Assembly (NCBI RefSeq): GCF_027579695.1
Contig: NC_083590.1
Location: 17,342,446 to 17,406,445, forward strand
Reading direction: 5' to 3'
From: Neoarius graeffei
Taxonomy: Eukaryota; Chordata; Actinopteri; Siluriformes; Ariidae
DNA length: 64,000 nucleotides
Positions 32,941-43,682 of this stretch are shown here, in pieces (the stretch's first letter is position 1; every line of letters starts with the position of its first letter). Both the position numbers and the translations under genes were made by a program. The notes beneath the pieces are model-generated. The model saw only the letters and a program-made list of their open reading frames with translations, was not told the DNA's origin and did no database searches.

Positions 32941-33235
32941 TGTGTTTTATTCCTCTTTTTTATTCCTCACAGCAACTTTTTATTTAATTACTGAATGACA
33001 CATCTTACTTGATATCCACTGATAGGCACATATAACCATATCGCAGACGAGCCCCTACTTTGTGACTACTGGCTCAAAATCATGACAAATTACAGGAGGC
33101 ACAAAAAGAAAAGGTTTTAATTTATTCAAAAGCAACTCCAACAGTCAAAACATCAAAAAGGTTATGAGGTGTGACAGTCAGTAAACCTGTACTGTCAGTA
33201 TGTACAACCCCGATTCCAAAAAAGTTGGGACAAAG

Positions 33236-33589
33236 TCTCATCTCATTATCTCTAGCCACTTTATCCTGTCCTACAGGGTCACAGGCAAGCTGGAGGCTGT
33301 CCCAGCTAACTATGGGTGAAAGGCAGCATACACCCTGGACAAATCACCAGGTCATCACAGGGCTGACACATAGACACAGACAACCATTCACACCTAGGGT
33401 CAATTTAGAGTCACCAGTTAACCTAACCTGCATGTCTTTGGACTGTGGGGGAAACCGGAGCACCCGGAGGAAACCCACGCAGACAACATGCAAACTCCAC
33501 ACAGAAAGGCCCTCACTGGCCACGGGGTTCGAACCTGGACCTTCTTGCTGTGAGGCGACAGCGCTAACTGCTACACCACCGTGCCACCC
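33236..33589 (-). mobile_element. SINE copy 7 (GAGAT tail) inside a Tc1-like element
   Basis: Minus-strand copy flanked by TTGGGACAAAG at 33225-33235 and 33590-33600. That 11-mer is part of the Tc1 terminal repeat, which proves the SINE arrived after the transposon. The core lacks about 20 bp (GTGTGAATGTGAG region). Confidence 0.93.
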
Positions 33590-33930
33590 TTGGGACAAAG
33601 TACAAATTGTAAATAAAAACGGAATGCAATAATTTCCAAATCTCAAAAACTGATATTGTATTCACAATAGAACATAGACAACATATCAAATGTCGAAAGT
33701 GAGACATTTTGAAATTTCATGCCAAATATTGGCTCATTTGAAATTTCATCACAGCAACACATCTCAAAAAAGTTGGGACGGGGCAATAAGAGGCTGGAAA
33801 AGTTAAAGGTATAAAAAAGGAACAGCTGGAGGACCAAATTGCAACTCATTAGGTCAACTGGCAATAGGTCATTAACATGACTGGGTATAAAAAGAGCATC
33901 TTGGAGTGGCAGCGGCTCTCAGAAGTAAAG

Positions 33931-34953
33931 ATGGGAAGAGGATCACCAATCCCCTTAATTCTGCGCCGGCAAATAGTGGAGCAATATCAGAAAGGAGTTT
34001 GACAGTGTTAAATTGCAAAGAGTTTGAACATATCATCATCTACAGTGCATAATATCATCAAAAGATTCAGAGAATCTGGAAGAATCTCTGTGCGTAAGGG
34101 TCAAGGCCGGAAAACCATACTGGGTGCCTGTGATCTTCAGGCCCTTAGACGGCACTGCATCACATACAGGCATACTTCTGTATTGGAAATCACAAAATGG
34201 GCTCAGGAATATTTCCAGAGAACATTATCTGTGAACACAATTCACCGTGCCATCCACCATTGCCAGCTAAAACTCTATCGTTCAAAGAAGAAGCCGTATC
34301 TAAACATGATCCAGAAGCGCAGACGTCTTCTCTGGGCCAAGGCTCATTTAAAATGGACTGTGGCAAAGTGGAAAACTGTTCTGTGGTCAGACGAATCAAA
34401 ATTTGAAGTTCTTTATGGAAATCAGGGACGCCGTGTCATTCGGACTAAAGAGGAGAAGGACGACCCAAGTTGTTATCAGCGCTCAGTTCAGAAGCCTGCA
34501 TCTCTGATGGTATGGGGTTGCATTAGTGCGTGTGGCATGGGCAGCTTACACATCTGGAAAGACACCATCAATGCTGAAAGGTATATCCAGGTTCTAGAGC
34601 AACATATGCTCCCATCCAGATGACGTCTCTTTCAGGGAAGACCTTGCATTTTCCAACATGACAATGCCAAACCACATACTGCATCAATTACAGCATCATG
34701 GCTGCGTAGAAGAAGGGTCTGGGTACTGAACTGGCCAGCCTGCAGTCCAGATCTTTCACCCATAGAAAACATTTGGTGCATCATAAAACGGAAGATACGA
34801 CAAAAAAGACCTAAGACAGTTGAGCAACTAGAATCCTACATTAGACAAGAATGGGTTAACATTCCTATCCCTAAACTTGAGCAACTTGTCTCCTCAGTCC
34901 CCAGACGTTTACAGACTGTTGTAAAGAGAAAAGGGGATGTCTCACAGTGGTAA
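33931..34953 (+). pseudogene. Tc1 transposase, family B copy 1
   Basis: Reading starts at ATG 33931 (MGRGSPIPLILRRQIVE) and ends at TAA 34951-34953 after VSQW. In-frame stops interrupt it: TGA and TAA shortly after the start (about 34000-34015), and TGA at 34621-34623 after PSR. Catalytic landmarks [17 protein letters not shown]-like and LSPIENIW are present in one frame apart from those stops. Confidence 0.88.
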
Positions 34954-35108
34954 ACATGGCCTTGTCCCAACTTTTTTTAGATGTGTTATTGTCATGAAAT
35001 TTAAAATCACCTAATTTTTCTCTTTAAATGATACATTTTCTCAGTTTAAACATTTGATATATCATCTATGTTCTATTCTGAATAAAATATGGAATTTTGA
35101 AACTTCCA

Positions 35109-35526
35109 CATCTCTCTCTACCCTGGGCACAAGTGTGGTGTGTTCTTAAACACCAGGAACACGGGGCCCAGGTGTTCCCAATAACAGGTCAGCCACACCT
35201 ACTGGGCATCTGCAACATAAAACACAGACATGCAGCCAACCCAGCAGCCAACAACAGAGGCGGGGTTATCACATGTTTCTATAAACAGTCATTCCATCAC
35301 CAGTTTCTCTTTTTTTCTCTCTTGCATTTAATAATAATACAAAAATACCTCCAGCTTGTCATGTTTCTGAGAAACCGCAAAGTGTAAACTTCTCTGTCCT
35401 GAAAAAGTGTTGTCTTATTATTCTCTCTAAGCTCATATGTCAAAGCCAGGACATGGGATTTTCTTTTTTAGCCAAGCTCTTTAATTAGTTTGTTTATTTG
35501 TCATCCCGTAATAAGGCCACACTCAC
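35109..35526. other. Intron remainder; unidentified repeat-like stretch
   Basis: The GC-rich part at 35125-35270 (CACCAGGAACACGGGGCCCA, GGTGTTCCC) resembles LTR-type sequence but has no pair here. No exon was found. Confidence 0.35.
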
Positions 35527-35667
35527 TGTTGGGGAGAACAGACGCTATGGCAGCTTGTTGAGGAAGGAGCTGGATGGACGAGAGTCTTGACGAAACGTCC
35601 ACCACGCACACTGCGAGTTCTTCTCCCTCGATAACACTTCTCGTGGTCGAGCACCACACATGTCCTC
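35527..35667 (-). CDS. zfpm2: ZFPM2 exon of the PR/SET-like region
   Basis: 141-bp exon with acceptor TTTTCGTAG before 35667 and donor A/GTGAGT at 35527/35526. The reading frame gives [16 protein letters not shown], then a Val/Asp-rich segment, then [17 protein letters not shown], which corresponds to the region just before finger 1 in vertebrate FOG2. The last base pairs with the first two bases of 31104 to make a Lys codon, as in the family. From memory of mammalian FOG2, about 17-19 residues between the Asp-Ser-Arg-Leu and SIQLLPQ segments are missing here. The minus-strand frame starting at 35795 overlaps in a wrong frame and is not the gene. Confidence 0.92.
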
Positions 35668-35963
35668 CTACGAAAATCACAAATCAGAAAGTCTTTATTT
35701 GTGCGTATATAAAGCACACAAAGCAAACAGGCCACATCACATAGACATAACATGATTATACAGACCTCCAGCGTGACTGGATGAGTGTAACACAACAGTG
35801 TGTAGTACGGACAAAAGATGTGAGGATAAAGGGTTTAGAAAAATCTTTATTTGACAACTGGGCAATGCAATATGTCATGCTGATATTGATATTTTGGACT
35901 AGGAATACACTCCAAAAACAGTATGAACTTCCATTTGAGGCCAATATTAGATCCATAAATATC

Positions 35964-36290
35964 CATCCATCCATTATCTGTAGCTGCTTATCCTGTACAG
36001 GGTGGCAAGCAAGCTGGAGCCTATCCCAGCTGACGATGGGCAAGAGGTGGGGTACACCCTGGACAAGTCACCAGATCACTGCAGGGCTGACACAGAGACA
36101 AACAACCATTCACACCTACAGTCAATTTAGAGCCATCAATTAGCCTAACCTGCATGTCTTTGGACTGTGGGGGAAACAGGAGCACCCGGAGGAAACCCAC
36201 ACACAAACACGGGGAGAACATGCAAACTCCACACAGAAAGGCCCCTGTCGGCTACCAGGCTCGAACCCAGAACCTTCTTGCTGTGTCGCC
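35964..36290 (-). mobile_element. SINE copy 8 (GGAT tail), head truncated
   Basis: Minus-strand copy: tail CCATCCATCCATTATCTGTAG at 35964, core intact. The head ends after CTTGCTGTGTCGCC, so the A-box part is lost or deleted. Confidence 0.85.
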
Positions 36291-36299
36291 CAGGTCCAG

Positions 36300-37235
36300 A
36301 AATATGACGCAGTGAATTAATACGATCATACTGCACTATCTCAATGACTTAATTTTTATGGAAATGCGGTATTATGAAGTTTGCTAGGTCAGCTTATCCT
36401 TCAAACCGCAGGCTTGTTTTCACTACAGGAAAGGACATGAAATTAACCTCCTGAAATTTCCATTACTTTATTCCATCAACAAATCAAAATTGAATTAAAA
36501 GAGGGATAAACTATCCATAAAAACATTTAAATCAAGTAAATTAATGCAATGTTCATTTTACCTTAAAAAAATAAAAGCAAATGCAAATAGTTGCATTTTT
36601 AAATTTTTTTAAGTCAATTTTTCTGATTTTTTTTCAGTGTAATGCATTTAGATTAGGGTAACTTTACTCTTAACACTTTATTTGTATCTTCATCAACATC
36701 ATTTATTCAAGTAAATGGAACATAATCAGATGAAGTTGGAATTACTCACTTGAAGCAAACTCTACTTGATGATAGAATTAATACTTAATAGCTAATATAA
36801 CTAAGAAATGATGAGTAAATGTTACAGCCACTTGACAAAAAAAATGATAAAATTCAAGAAGAAATTTTGCAGGGTATTAAAAATAATAGGATATGCTGGA
36901 TCAATTGCTATTTTATACGCTGCTGAATAATAAAGGTAGAAGCCAAGTGTTTGTGTGTACAGATGATGGTCTGAACTTTATTGACAATCCCCCTCAGGAA
37001 ATATCTGGCAACCTCAGTAAATTGCATTATCTGAATGGGGAGTCCCTGAATTTAAGCAGGTGTGTAATTCAACACTGAATACGCGTAACTTTCCCAGGTT
37101 ACAAAGATACAGGGCTGATGGAGGGAGTTCTATACTGAGATTTTAAATTAATAAATTTATGAGTAAAAAACTCAGAAATTCCAAGATTACAAAGTCATGA
37201 ATTTATGAGGAAAAAATAAACCCTTGGAAAAATAT
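36300..37235. other. No gene; AT-rich sequence
   Basis: Part of 36480-36860 has self-complementary T/A-rich stretches suggesting an old MITE. No ends are definable. The 61-codon frame at 36893 has no recognised domain. Confidence 0.4.
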
Positions 37236-37250
37236 TGGTGGTGGTGGTGT

Positions 37251-37281
<31 letters not shown>

Positions 37282-37292
37282 GGGGGGGGGGG
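37236..37292. repeat. (GT)n followed by a run of 28 G
   Basis: TGTG repeats from about 37240 run into an uninterrupted G tract at 37265-37292. It could form G-quadruplexes. Length may be unreliable if assembled from short reads. Confidence 0.9.
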
Positions 37293-37745
37293 TGTCAAGG
37301 AACCAGATCATTTCACTTTGCAGGGTTGAACTGACTTCATCACACCAGAGATGACACTGCTGAGCTAAGAATTATAGGAAATGTAGTGTTTCCTTCTCAA
37401 TCACACAACATAAAAGAATAAGCACTAAGACATTTTCAACTACATTTCTCAGAATGCACTTCAGCCAGGAAGCATGAAAGCTTGTTTTCTCATTAATCTG
37501 TGACTTCTTAATCTTTGAATTTCTGACTTTTTAATCCCAGAATTTCTGTGACTACAATCTCCCAGAATTTCTGACAAGGTTTTTGGCTGCTCCCATTAGC
37601 GATCACAGCAGTGGATCTGTTCCATATATTTGATTTAGCATAGGTTTTACACCAGATGCCCTTCCTGATGCAACCCTCCCCAATCTATCTGTGCTTGGGA
37701 CTGGCACTAAATATACACTGACTTGTACAACCCCCGTGGCTGGGT
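37293..37745. other. No gene seen
   Basis: Unique-looking sequence up to a SINE fragment. Confidence 0.45.
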
Positions 37746-37749
37746 ATTT

Positions 37750-37928
37750 TACCTAATCTGCATGTATTTGAACTGTGGGGGAAACCAGAGCACCTGGAGG
37801 AAACCCACACAGACACGGGGAGAACATGCAAACTCCACACAGAAAGGCCCCCCATCAGCTGTAAGATTCGAACACGGAACCTTCTTGCTGTGAGGCGACA
37901 GTGCTAACCACTGCACCACCATGCTGCT
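37750..37928 (-). mobile_element. SINE fragment, copy 9
   Basis: Minus-strand head and front core only (CTTGCTGTGAGGCGACAGTG, CACTGCACCACCATGC). The 3' half is absent. Confidence 0.85.
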
Positions 37929-38133
37929 CCTATAAATTTTTTACTTAACTTTCGGAAATATTTTCTGGGAATATTAACACACACACACACCCGCTCCAAG
38001 TTTTTTAACTACAGTGCCCCTAATACACCATCATAAATGTAACTTTTAGATTTGAGTCACTGACTGAATACGGCACTATGTATTTAATTATACCTCCATG
38101 TTCTAATTGGTTGGATGTTTTTTTAATTGTTTT

Positions 38134-38174
38134 CTTCTTCTTCTTCTTCTTCTTCTTCTTCTTCTTCTTCTTCT
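38134..38174. repeat. (TTC)n microsatellite
   Basis: About 13 TTC units. The minus strand gives a spurious poly-Lys frame. Confidence 0.95.
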
Positions 38175-38349
38175 CACTTTTACAGCATGTGGTGCTACAG
38201 AGACTAGAGAGCCTCCTCAGGCCAGAGATTTTACTTATTGGTATAAATATAGAAAAAAAATAAAACCTGATACATATCAAAATTAATGTAGAAGGAAACA
38301 AATCTCATGCACAATCCGCTTTTTTTTTTTTTAAATACATAAATACATA

Positions 38350-38728
38350 ATGGCAGCATGGTGGTGTAGTGGTTAGCACTGTTGCCTCACAGCAAGAAGG
38401 TTCTGGGTTTGAGCCCAGTGGCCGGTGAGGGCCTTTCTGTGTGGAGTTTGCATGTTCTCCCCGTGTCCGCGTGGGTTTTCTCTGGGTGCTCTGGTTTCCC
38501 CCACAGTCCAAAGACATGCAGGTTAGGTTAACTGGTGGCTCTAAATTGACCGTAGGTGTGAATGTGAGTGTGAATGGTTGTTTGTCTCTATGTGTCAGCC
38601 CTGCGATAACCTGGTGACTTGTCCAGGGTGTACCCCACCTTTCGCCCGTAGTCAGCTGGGATAGGCTCCAGCTTGCCCGTGACCCTGCACAGGATAAGCG
38701 ATTACGGATAACGGATGGATGGATAATA
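38350..38728 (+). mobile_element. SINE copy 10 (GGAT tail)
   Basis: Full-length plus-strand copy ending GATAACGGATGGATGG. The flanks share AATACAT-like sequence, but a clean TSD could not be fixed because the target is itself a repeated ATACATAA stretch. Confidence 0.85.
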
Positions 38729-38979
38729 CATCCTTGTGAAACTGTGATCATTTTAGACTAAACATCTGTCATAAAAAAATCATGCTTTATGCCAAGAGCA
38801 TGTGACAAAGAGATTTTTTGGTTTTCTTCAAATTACTAGTATGAGAAATCAAGTTTCACATTCATACCAAATCCAAGCTTTTTTTAATTTAAACACGATA
38901 ATGTTTCATGCTTTCATCGCTGAATGTGTCTGTATATCTCTCCACTAAAGTTACAAGGTAAAGTTCCGGTTTGTCTTTG

Positions 38980-39500
38980 ATCTGTGAGTTAGTAAATAAC
39001 ACATGTACCAGCAGTAAAAATCCCCATGTCTTTTGTGAAGACCCATGCAGCGCAGCGCTCTGAGCTCATAGTCTACATGCTCGCTTGTCTTTGAAGCGAT
39101 GAGAAAACAAGTAGAGAGACGATATGGTGTGTGCTGTTTTTGTCTGTCCTCAAGAAAAAAGGGAATGGACATCTTGGATAGAAGTGCTGCGTTATCTAAT
39201 TGAGGTGCCGCGGATGAAACATTCCATGGGAGTCCTTAAGAACAAACTCATTAGCGTGGCGAAAAAGAGAAGAAGAGCGCTTTGTGGCGGAGATAACGTT
39301 TATCTCAGGAAATGACAGGCTCTCTGTCTGCCTTCATCTTCCATTAAGGGGATTAAAGTTTTAAAATATGACTATTTACAAAAGTCTGGAGGGAGAGATA
39401 ACGAGCCGAAGCATGATACACCGCCTCTAAATGCTGGAATTAGGACACACACTAATTAGGCTGTTGGACAATGAAAACGCAGCTCGTGTGCTGCTGATGT
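38980..39500. promoter_or_regulatory. Candidate conserved non-coding element in the ZFPM2 intron
   Basis: Repeat-free, balanced composition, with many GATAA(C) sites (about 39180-39420) and homeodomain-type TAATTAG/CTAATTA motifs. No frame is coding. Long introns of developmental genes such as ZFPM2 often contain such enhancers. Conservation cannot be seen from one sequence. Confidence 0.3.
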
Positions 39501-40180
39501 TCGAAGACGCGTTTGTGCTCTGACATGCCAAACAGTTAAAAACAGACTGACCTGGACTGGGTTTGGGTTCTGGTTTGGTAAAAATGCTCAGACCTGGAAA
39601 TGTTTGCTGTGTAGCAATGCGACATTAACATTTGTTTTGTGTTATTAGGGCCAGTGTGTTTCTCAGTGAAGAATCTCGTTATCTCAGTGAAGAATAATAT
39701 GAGTCTCGACACTGGGATCGAAATGAAGCCACAAAAACATGGACATGGGGGCATGGAGTAACGATGTCTTCAGGTCCAAGCTTGAAAGTTCAAGTAGTGT
39801 ACAAGTTCTGAGATTGTGATGAGGACATGGTGTGTGTTGAAGTGGTTTTGGTCATAAATTTGGACAGTATGAGAAAGGAATTGGCTGGTGTGGGGAAAAA
39901 ATGAGGTTTTTGTATCATTTGTACCAAGTTCAAGAAGTTTTTTTTTCTTACTGAAAGAAAATGAAGAACAGCTGACATGCAAAATTAACACTTAAATCTT
40001 AGTATGTGCCCTCAAATGTCACATTCATATGAGCAGCAACCATGATGTTTTATTACTGAAACCAACAGAAATAGAAACTTGGAAGAAAAGTACATGTTCC
40101 CAAGGTGTAATTATGACATCGTGGTGACATCGAAGTGCTCTCAGCTTGTAAGTAATTCATGCATGCAGCAGTATCACAAA
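39501..40180. other. No gene seen
   Basis: Continuation of repeat-poor intron sequence without recognised elements. Confidence 0.4.
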
Positions 40181-40490
40181 TTGTTAGGATCTTTAAAGTA
40201 GAAAGAGCCTGAGAACACTCAGGATCTTTCTACTTTCTTCTTCTTCTTCTTCTCCTAACGTTTTCTAGGACGCTATTGCTCCCTCAATTTTCAACCAATC
40301 ATCACCAAATTTCACATGAAGAATCCCTCTGGGCTGAATTACATTGCTATGACTTTTGGTGCTGATCTGGGTCACTGATCCGGAATGATCCATGAAAAAC
40401 TGGATTTTTTCAATCGCTGTCAATTGTCATGATTTTTTCAATCAGTTTTTTTTTTTTTTAACTTTTGTTCAGGACAGCAGGGCACAACTT
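40180..40490. repeat. Dispersed repeat fragment
   Basis: The stretch around CAACCAATCATCACCAAATT and GATCTGGGTCACTGATCCGG is one I associate with a dispersed fish repeat. No ends or coding sequence are seen. Confidence 0.35.
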
Positions 40491-41051
40491 TTCCTCACTA
40501 AGCGTCATTCTCTATCTCTTACCGTTTCGGATCTATAGGGTACTGTCACACCCATGCGTGTTCGCTGACTCTTGCGCGCGCTCTGTGAACTGATTCACGT
40601 GCACGCGCTGCTACTGACTCACACTGGCAGTGGATTAAGGCGCAATCCATGCGCACATATAAGAACGCCAAAGACTAACTCAGGTTACAAAGCATTGAGT
40701 TGTTTAGACACATCACCGAGCCGTGTGTTATTTTGATTTCCTGGTTTCTGAATTCCTAGTTCCTGTTCCTAGTCCTTTGATTCTGCCTTTGTCTGTGCCT
40801 ACGATATTCTATTTATGCTTTGCCCGACCTACTGCTTGTTTATTGTTTCTGATCTCGTGCCCTAATTTTAAGGACTTGTGACTTGACTTGGACTTGAGCA
40901 CTGATGACTCGGACGTGGACTCGTGCATTAACTGCATTTGGACTCGTAAACTGGAGACGAGGACTCTGATTTTTTCTTTATTTTTTGTAACATGCCATAA
41001 TAACTTGGCATAAGATATTTATATCTATATTAATTTTTTTATACTAATTTT

Positions 41052-41393
41052 GTGCAAGAGAATGCACATTCACCTGTTCATACGTCAATGTTCAGGAACA
41101 AGCTAACGTTAATAGTGCTAAAATGCCTGGAGAGAACGCCCCTAGGATTGTCCACTTTGCTTATACAGAATTCTCGTGCAGTGGGGAAAAAATGCACTGC
41201 TGTGTGTTCCATATGTAGAAGAACTATTGATGAGACGACGGGGACAACCTCGAACTTCAATCATCATTTGGTGAGACTCCACCCAGAGAAGGAAGTGATA
41301 TGCTATGTTCATTGCTCTGTTGATAGTGGGCGGGGCTTGCTGAGTGATGAACTAGCTAGTGTTAACCCTCTCTCATGCTATTTGCCCTGTTGA
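41052..41393 (+). pseudogene. BED-type zinc finger fragment (hAT transposase N-terminus)
   Basis: The 113-codon frame has a BED-finger pattern: CSICRRTIDETTG, then TSNFNHHLVRLHP. These fingers sit at the N-terminus of hAT transposases and derived proteins. No downstream catalytic domain follows, so it is a fragment. Confidence 0.6.
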
Positions 41394-41485
41394 TAGTGGG
41401 TGGGGCTTGCTGAGTGATGAACTAGCTAACCCTCTCTCATGGTATTTGCCCTGTTGATAGTGGGCAGGGCTTGCTGAGCGATGAA
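41312..41485. repeat. Tandem repeat, about 72 bp, 2.5 units
   Basis: The unit TGTTGATAGTGGGCGGGGCT, with TGCTGAGTGATGAACTAGCT after it, occurs three times with small differences and shortening. Confidence 0.85.
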
Positions 41486-42113
41486 CAAACTTTTTATCTG
41501 TAGCCTGTTAACTAAAATGGGGCAGTCGAGCAGTAACGTTAGTCCAACACAGTAGCAGCAACAGACACCGTCAAATGGTGCAGTTGGAGCCTTGTTCTCG
41601 GACTTGACTCGGAGCAATAGTGGACTCGACTTGGACTTAAACACTGGGGACTTGAGACTGGACTCGGACTCGAGGTTTAGTGACTCAACTACAACACTGT
41701 TTGTAATCATAAGAAGGCACGTTCGCTGCATATTTAATACTAAAGATCTGAACGTATTGTTGCTGATGTGCATTTTAGAGAGTCATTATCTCATCTTGAG
41801 CTGGCCAAGAAATCCTTTTATTGTCATGGATGTATCATCTTTAATAGATTAGGTTTATAGTTTATAGTTCATATTTTATATTTCATACACTCATGTATTT
41901 TATTTATATAGTTTTCATATTTATAATCAATTTGAATATACTGAATATATACATATTTAAATTTTGCAAATTAATATTAATAATAATGAGCTCCTTTTTT
42001 AGTTTCTATTTATTATATATTGTATATCTGTAACAGGGCTCCTTTTGATAGCAGAGGCGTATAGCCACTGATTGGACTACCGTGTTGTTTTTTTTTATTA
42101 AAGTTTAAATAAA

Positions 42114-42143
42114 GGTATCTATCTATCTATCTATCTATCTAAA

Positions 42144-42232
<89 letters not shown>

Positions 42233-42233
42233 C
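42114..42233. repeat. (ATCT)n microsatellite, about 30 units
   Basis: About 120 bp, interrupted once by AAAT near 42142. Confidence 0.97.
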
Positions 42234-42580
42234 ATCTTGTACTCTAATCTTTAGCTCTCCCAGCACCTGCATGTTCATCTCTTCCTAACTGATCAAGCTC
42301 CGGTTCAGTCTCATCCTTATGGACTGTCTTCATGAAATCATACACACCGATCCACCTTCTGGGAAATCCAACTGAACTTTAAACGCTGAAGATCTGCTCA
42401 GTGCTGAGTTTCTCAAAAGCATCCTAACACAAAGATCATTGTTAAATGGTAGTGTGAGCAGCACAATGAACACTCTCTCTCTTAGTTAAGATGCTCTTAG
42501 TGTTAAGAGGCTTTTGGGAAACCGACCACTGATCAGTTTGTGCAAAAAAAGGTACACGTATAAAAAAAAATATTGCAGCA

Positions 42581-42616
<36 letters not shown>

Positions 42617-43200
42617 GCATGCATAGTGAAACAGGATTGTTCACTATTTTACACATCTGTACATTTTATTCCTGTGAATCAACAACAACAGAAAGGAAAA
42701 AAAAATTCCAAGACATCACAAACTCTTTCATTCTCTGCACTAAAACCAATTACAGCTTTTCAGAAATAATTACTAAGAAACCTTCTTCCTTTCATTTCCA
42801 CTTTCAGGAACATAATTGTACTTCTTGATGTCTGCATCCAGCGCTATAAGCCCACTATCACGTATTTCCTTCATGGAAACATTTGCTGTTTCTAATCCGT
42901 TGAACACCCCTCCATTTCTGGTGCAGGTTCAAGCCTCGATTTAACAAACGACGAATCATTTCACCTTTTCGGATCCGACAACAAAACACTATTATTCATG
43001 CTTTTGGATAATCAAATCATCAAATAATCATATAACCATCTAACACTGCAGCAATCTGCTAACAATTACATGTTGAATTTATTACAGAATGACACACCAT
43101 GTATGATTACATGATGATAATTAGACCGCGACTGATATCAGATTTTTTAAAACCAATACTGATTTCAATATTTGAGATTTCAAGAATTAAAATCCAATAT
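42234..43200. other. No gene; (TC)n(AC)n at 42580-42616
   Basis: Repeat-poor apart from the dinucleotide tract. Open frames here have no domain support. Confidence 0.45.
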
Positions 43201-43682
43201 TGGATTACATATAATTAACAGTTATTCCATGAATTCGAGTTGTACATGAGCTGATAGCCGGCAAGGCATGTAGCACCAAGTTGTCTTTAAGCCATGTACG
43301 GCTAGATTGAGTGGAATAACTGTTTTATTCTATCCACATTCACTGGATTTTGAGAAATGGAGCATTTTTATTTTTATTTTTTGCAAATTTGAAAAATAAA
43401 ATCTTTATACAAAACGTCCGACAAAATCATTTCCGCTTAGAATGTAAACAAACTGGCAAAATTAGAGTAGCAATTTGTGAAAAATGCTATGATAATAATT
43501 CTTGAAAAATAAAAAGATACGTTCTTACCATCAAATACTTTCATTCCATATTTTCTTGCCTTTTTTTCTATTTTTTGTGGTTTTGTTTTCAAGTACAATT
43601 TTTTATTTCATCCTTGGTTGGTTCAGCAACACGTTCCATCATTTTGTTTTTCTCTACTCATGGTATATGAGCTGATATCCTA

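Larger units (their letters stand above)
33203..35108 (+). mobile_element. Tc1-like element, family B, copy 1, right end missing, SINE inside
   Basis: The left end, TACAACCCCGATTCCAAAAA, is at 33203. The right side stops near 35108 without its terminal 60 bp or so (compare the complete copy ending at 45290). SINE copy 7 interrupts it at 33236-33589. Confidence 0.88.
40860..41710 (+). mobile_element. hAT-like element remnant flanked by GACTCGGACTTG-type repeats
   Basis: Both sides carry degenerate arrays of ACTTGGACTCG-like units (40865-40965 and 41600-41690). Between them is a frame with a BED zinc finger. Terminal repeats were not defined. Confidence 0.45.

Noticed and set aside
35523-35795. 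90-codon minus-strand frame
   Set aside because: It overlaps the ZFPM2 exon in the wrong frame. The true frame has splice sites and family motifs.
40543-40870. Possible solo LTR starting TGTCACACCCATGC
   Set aside because: It has TATA-like and promoter-like content, but no matching end or target duplication could be found.
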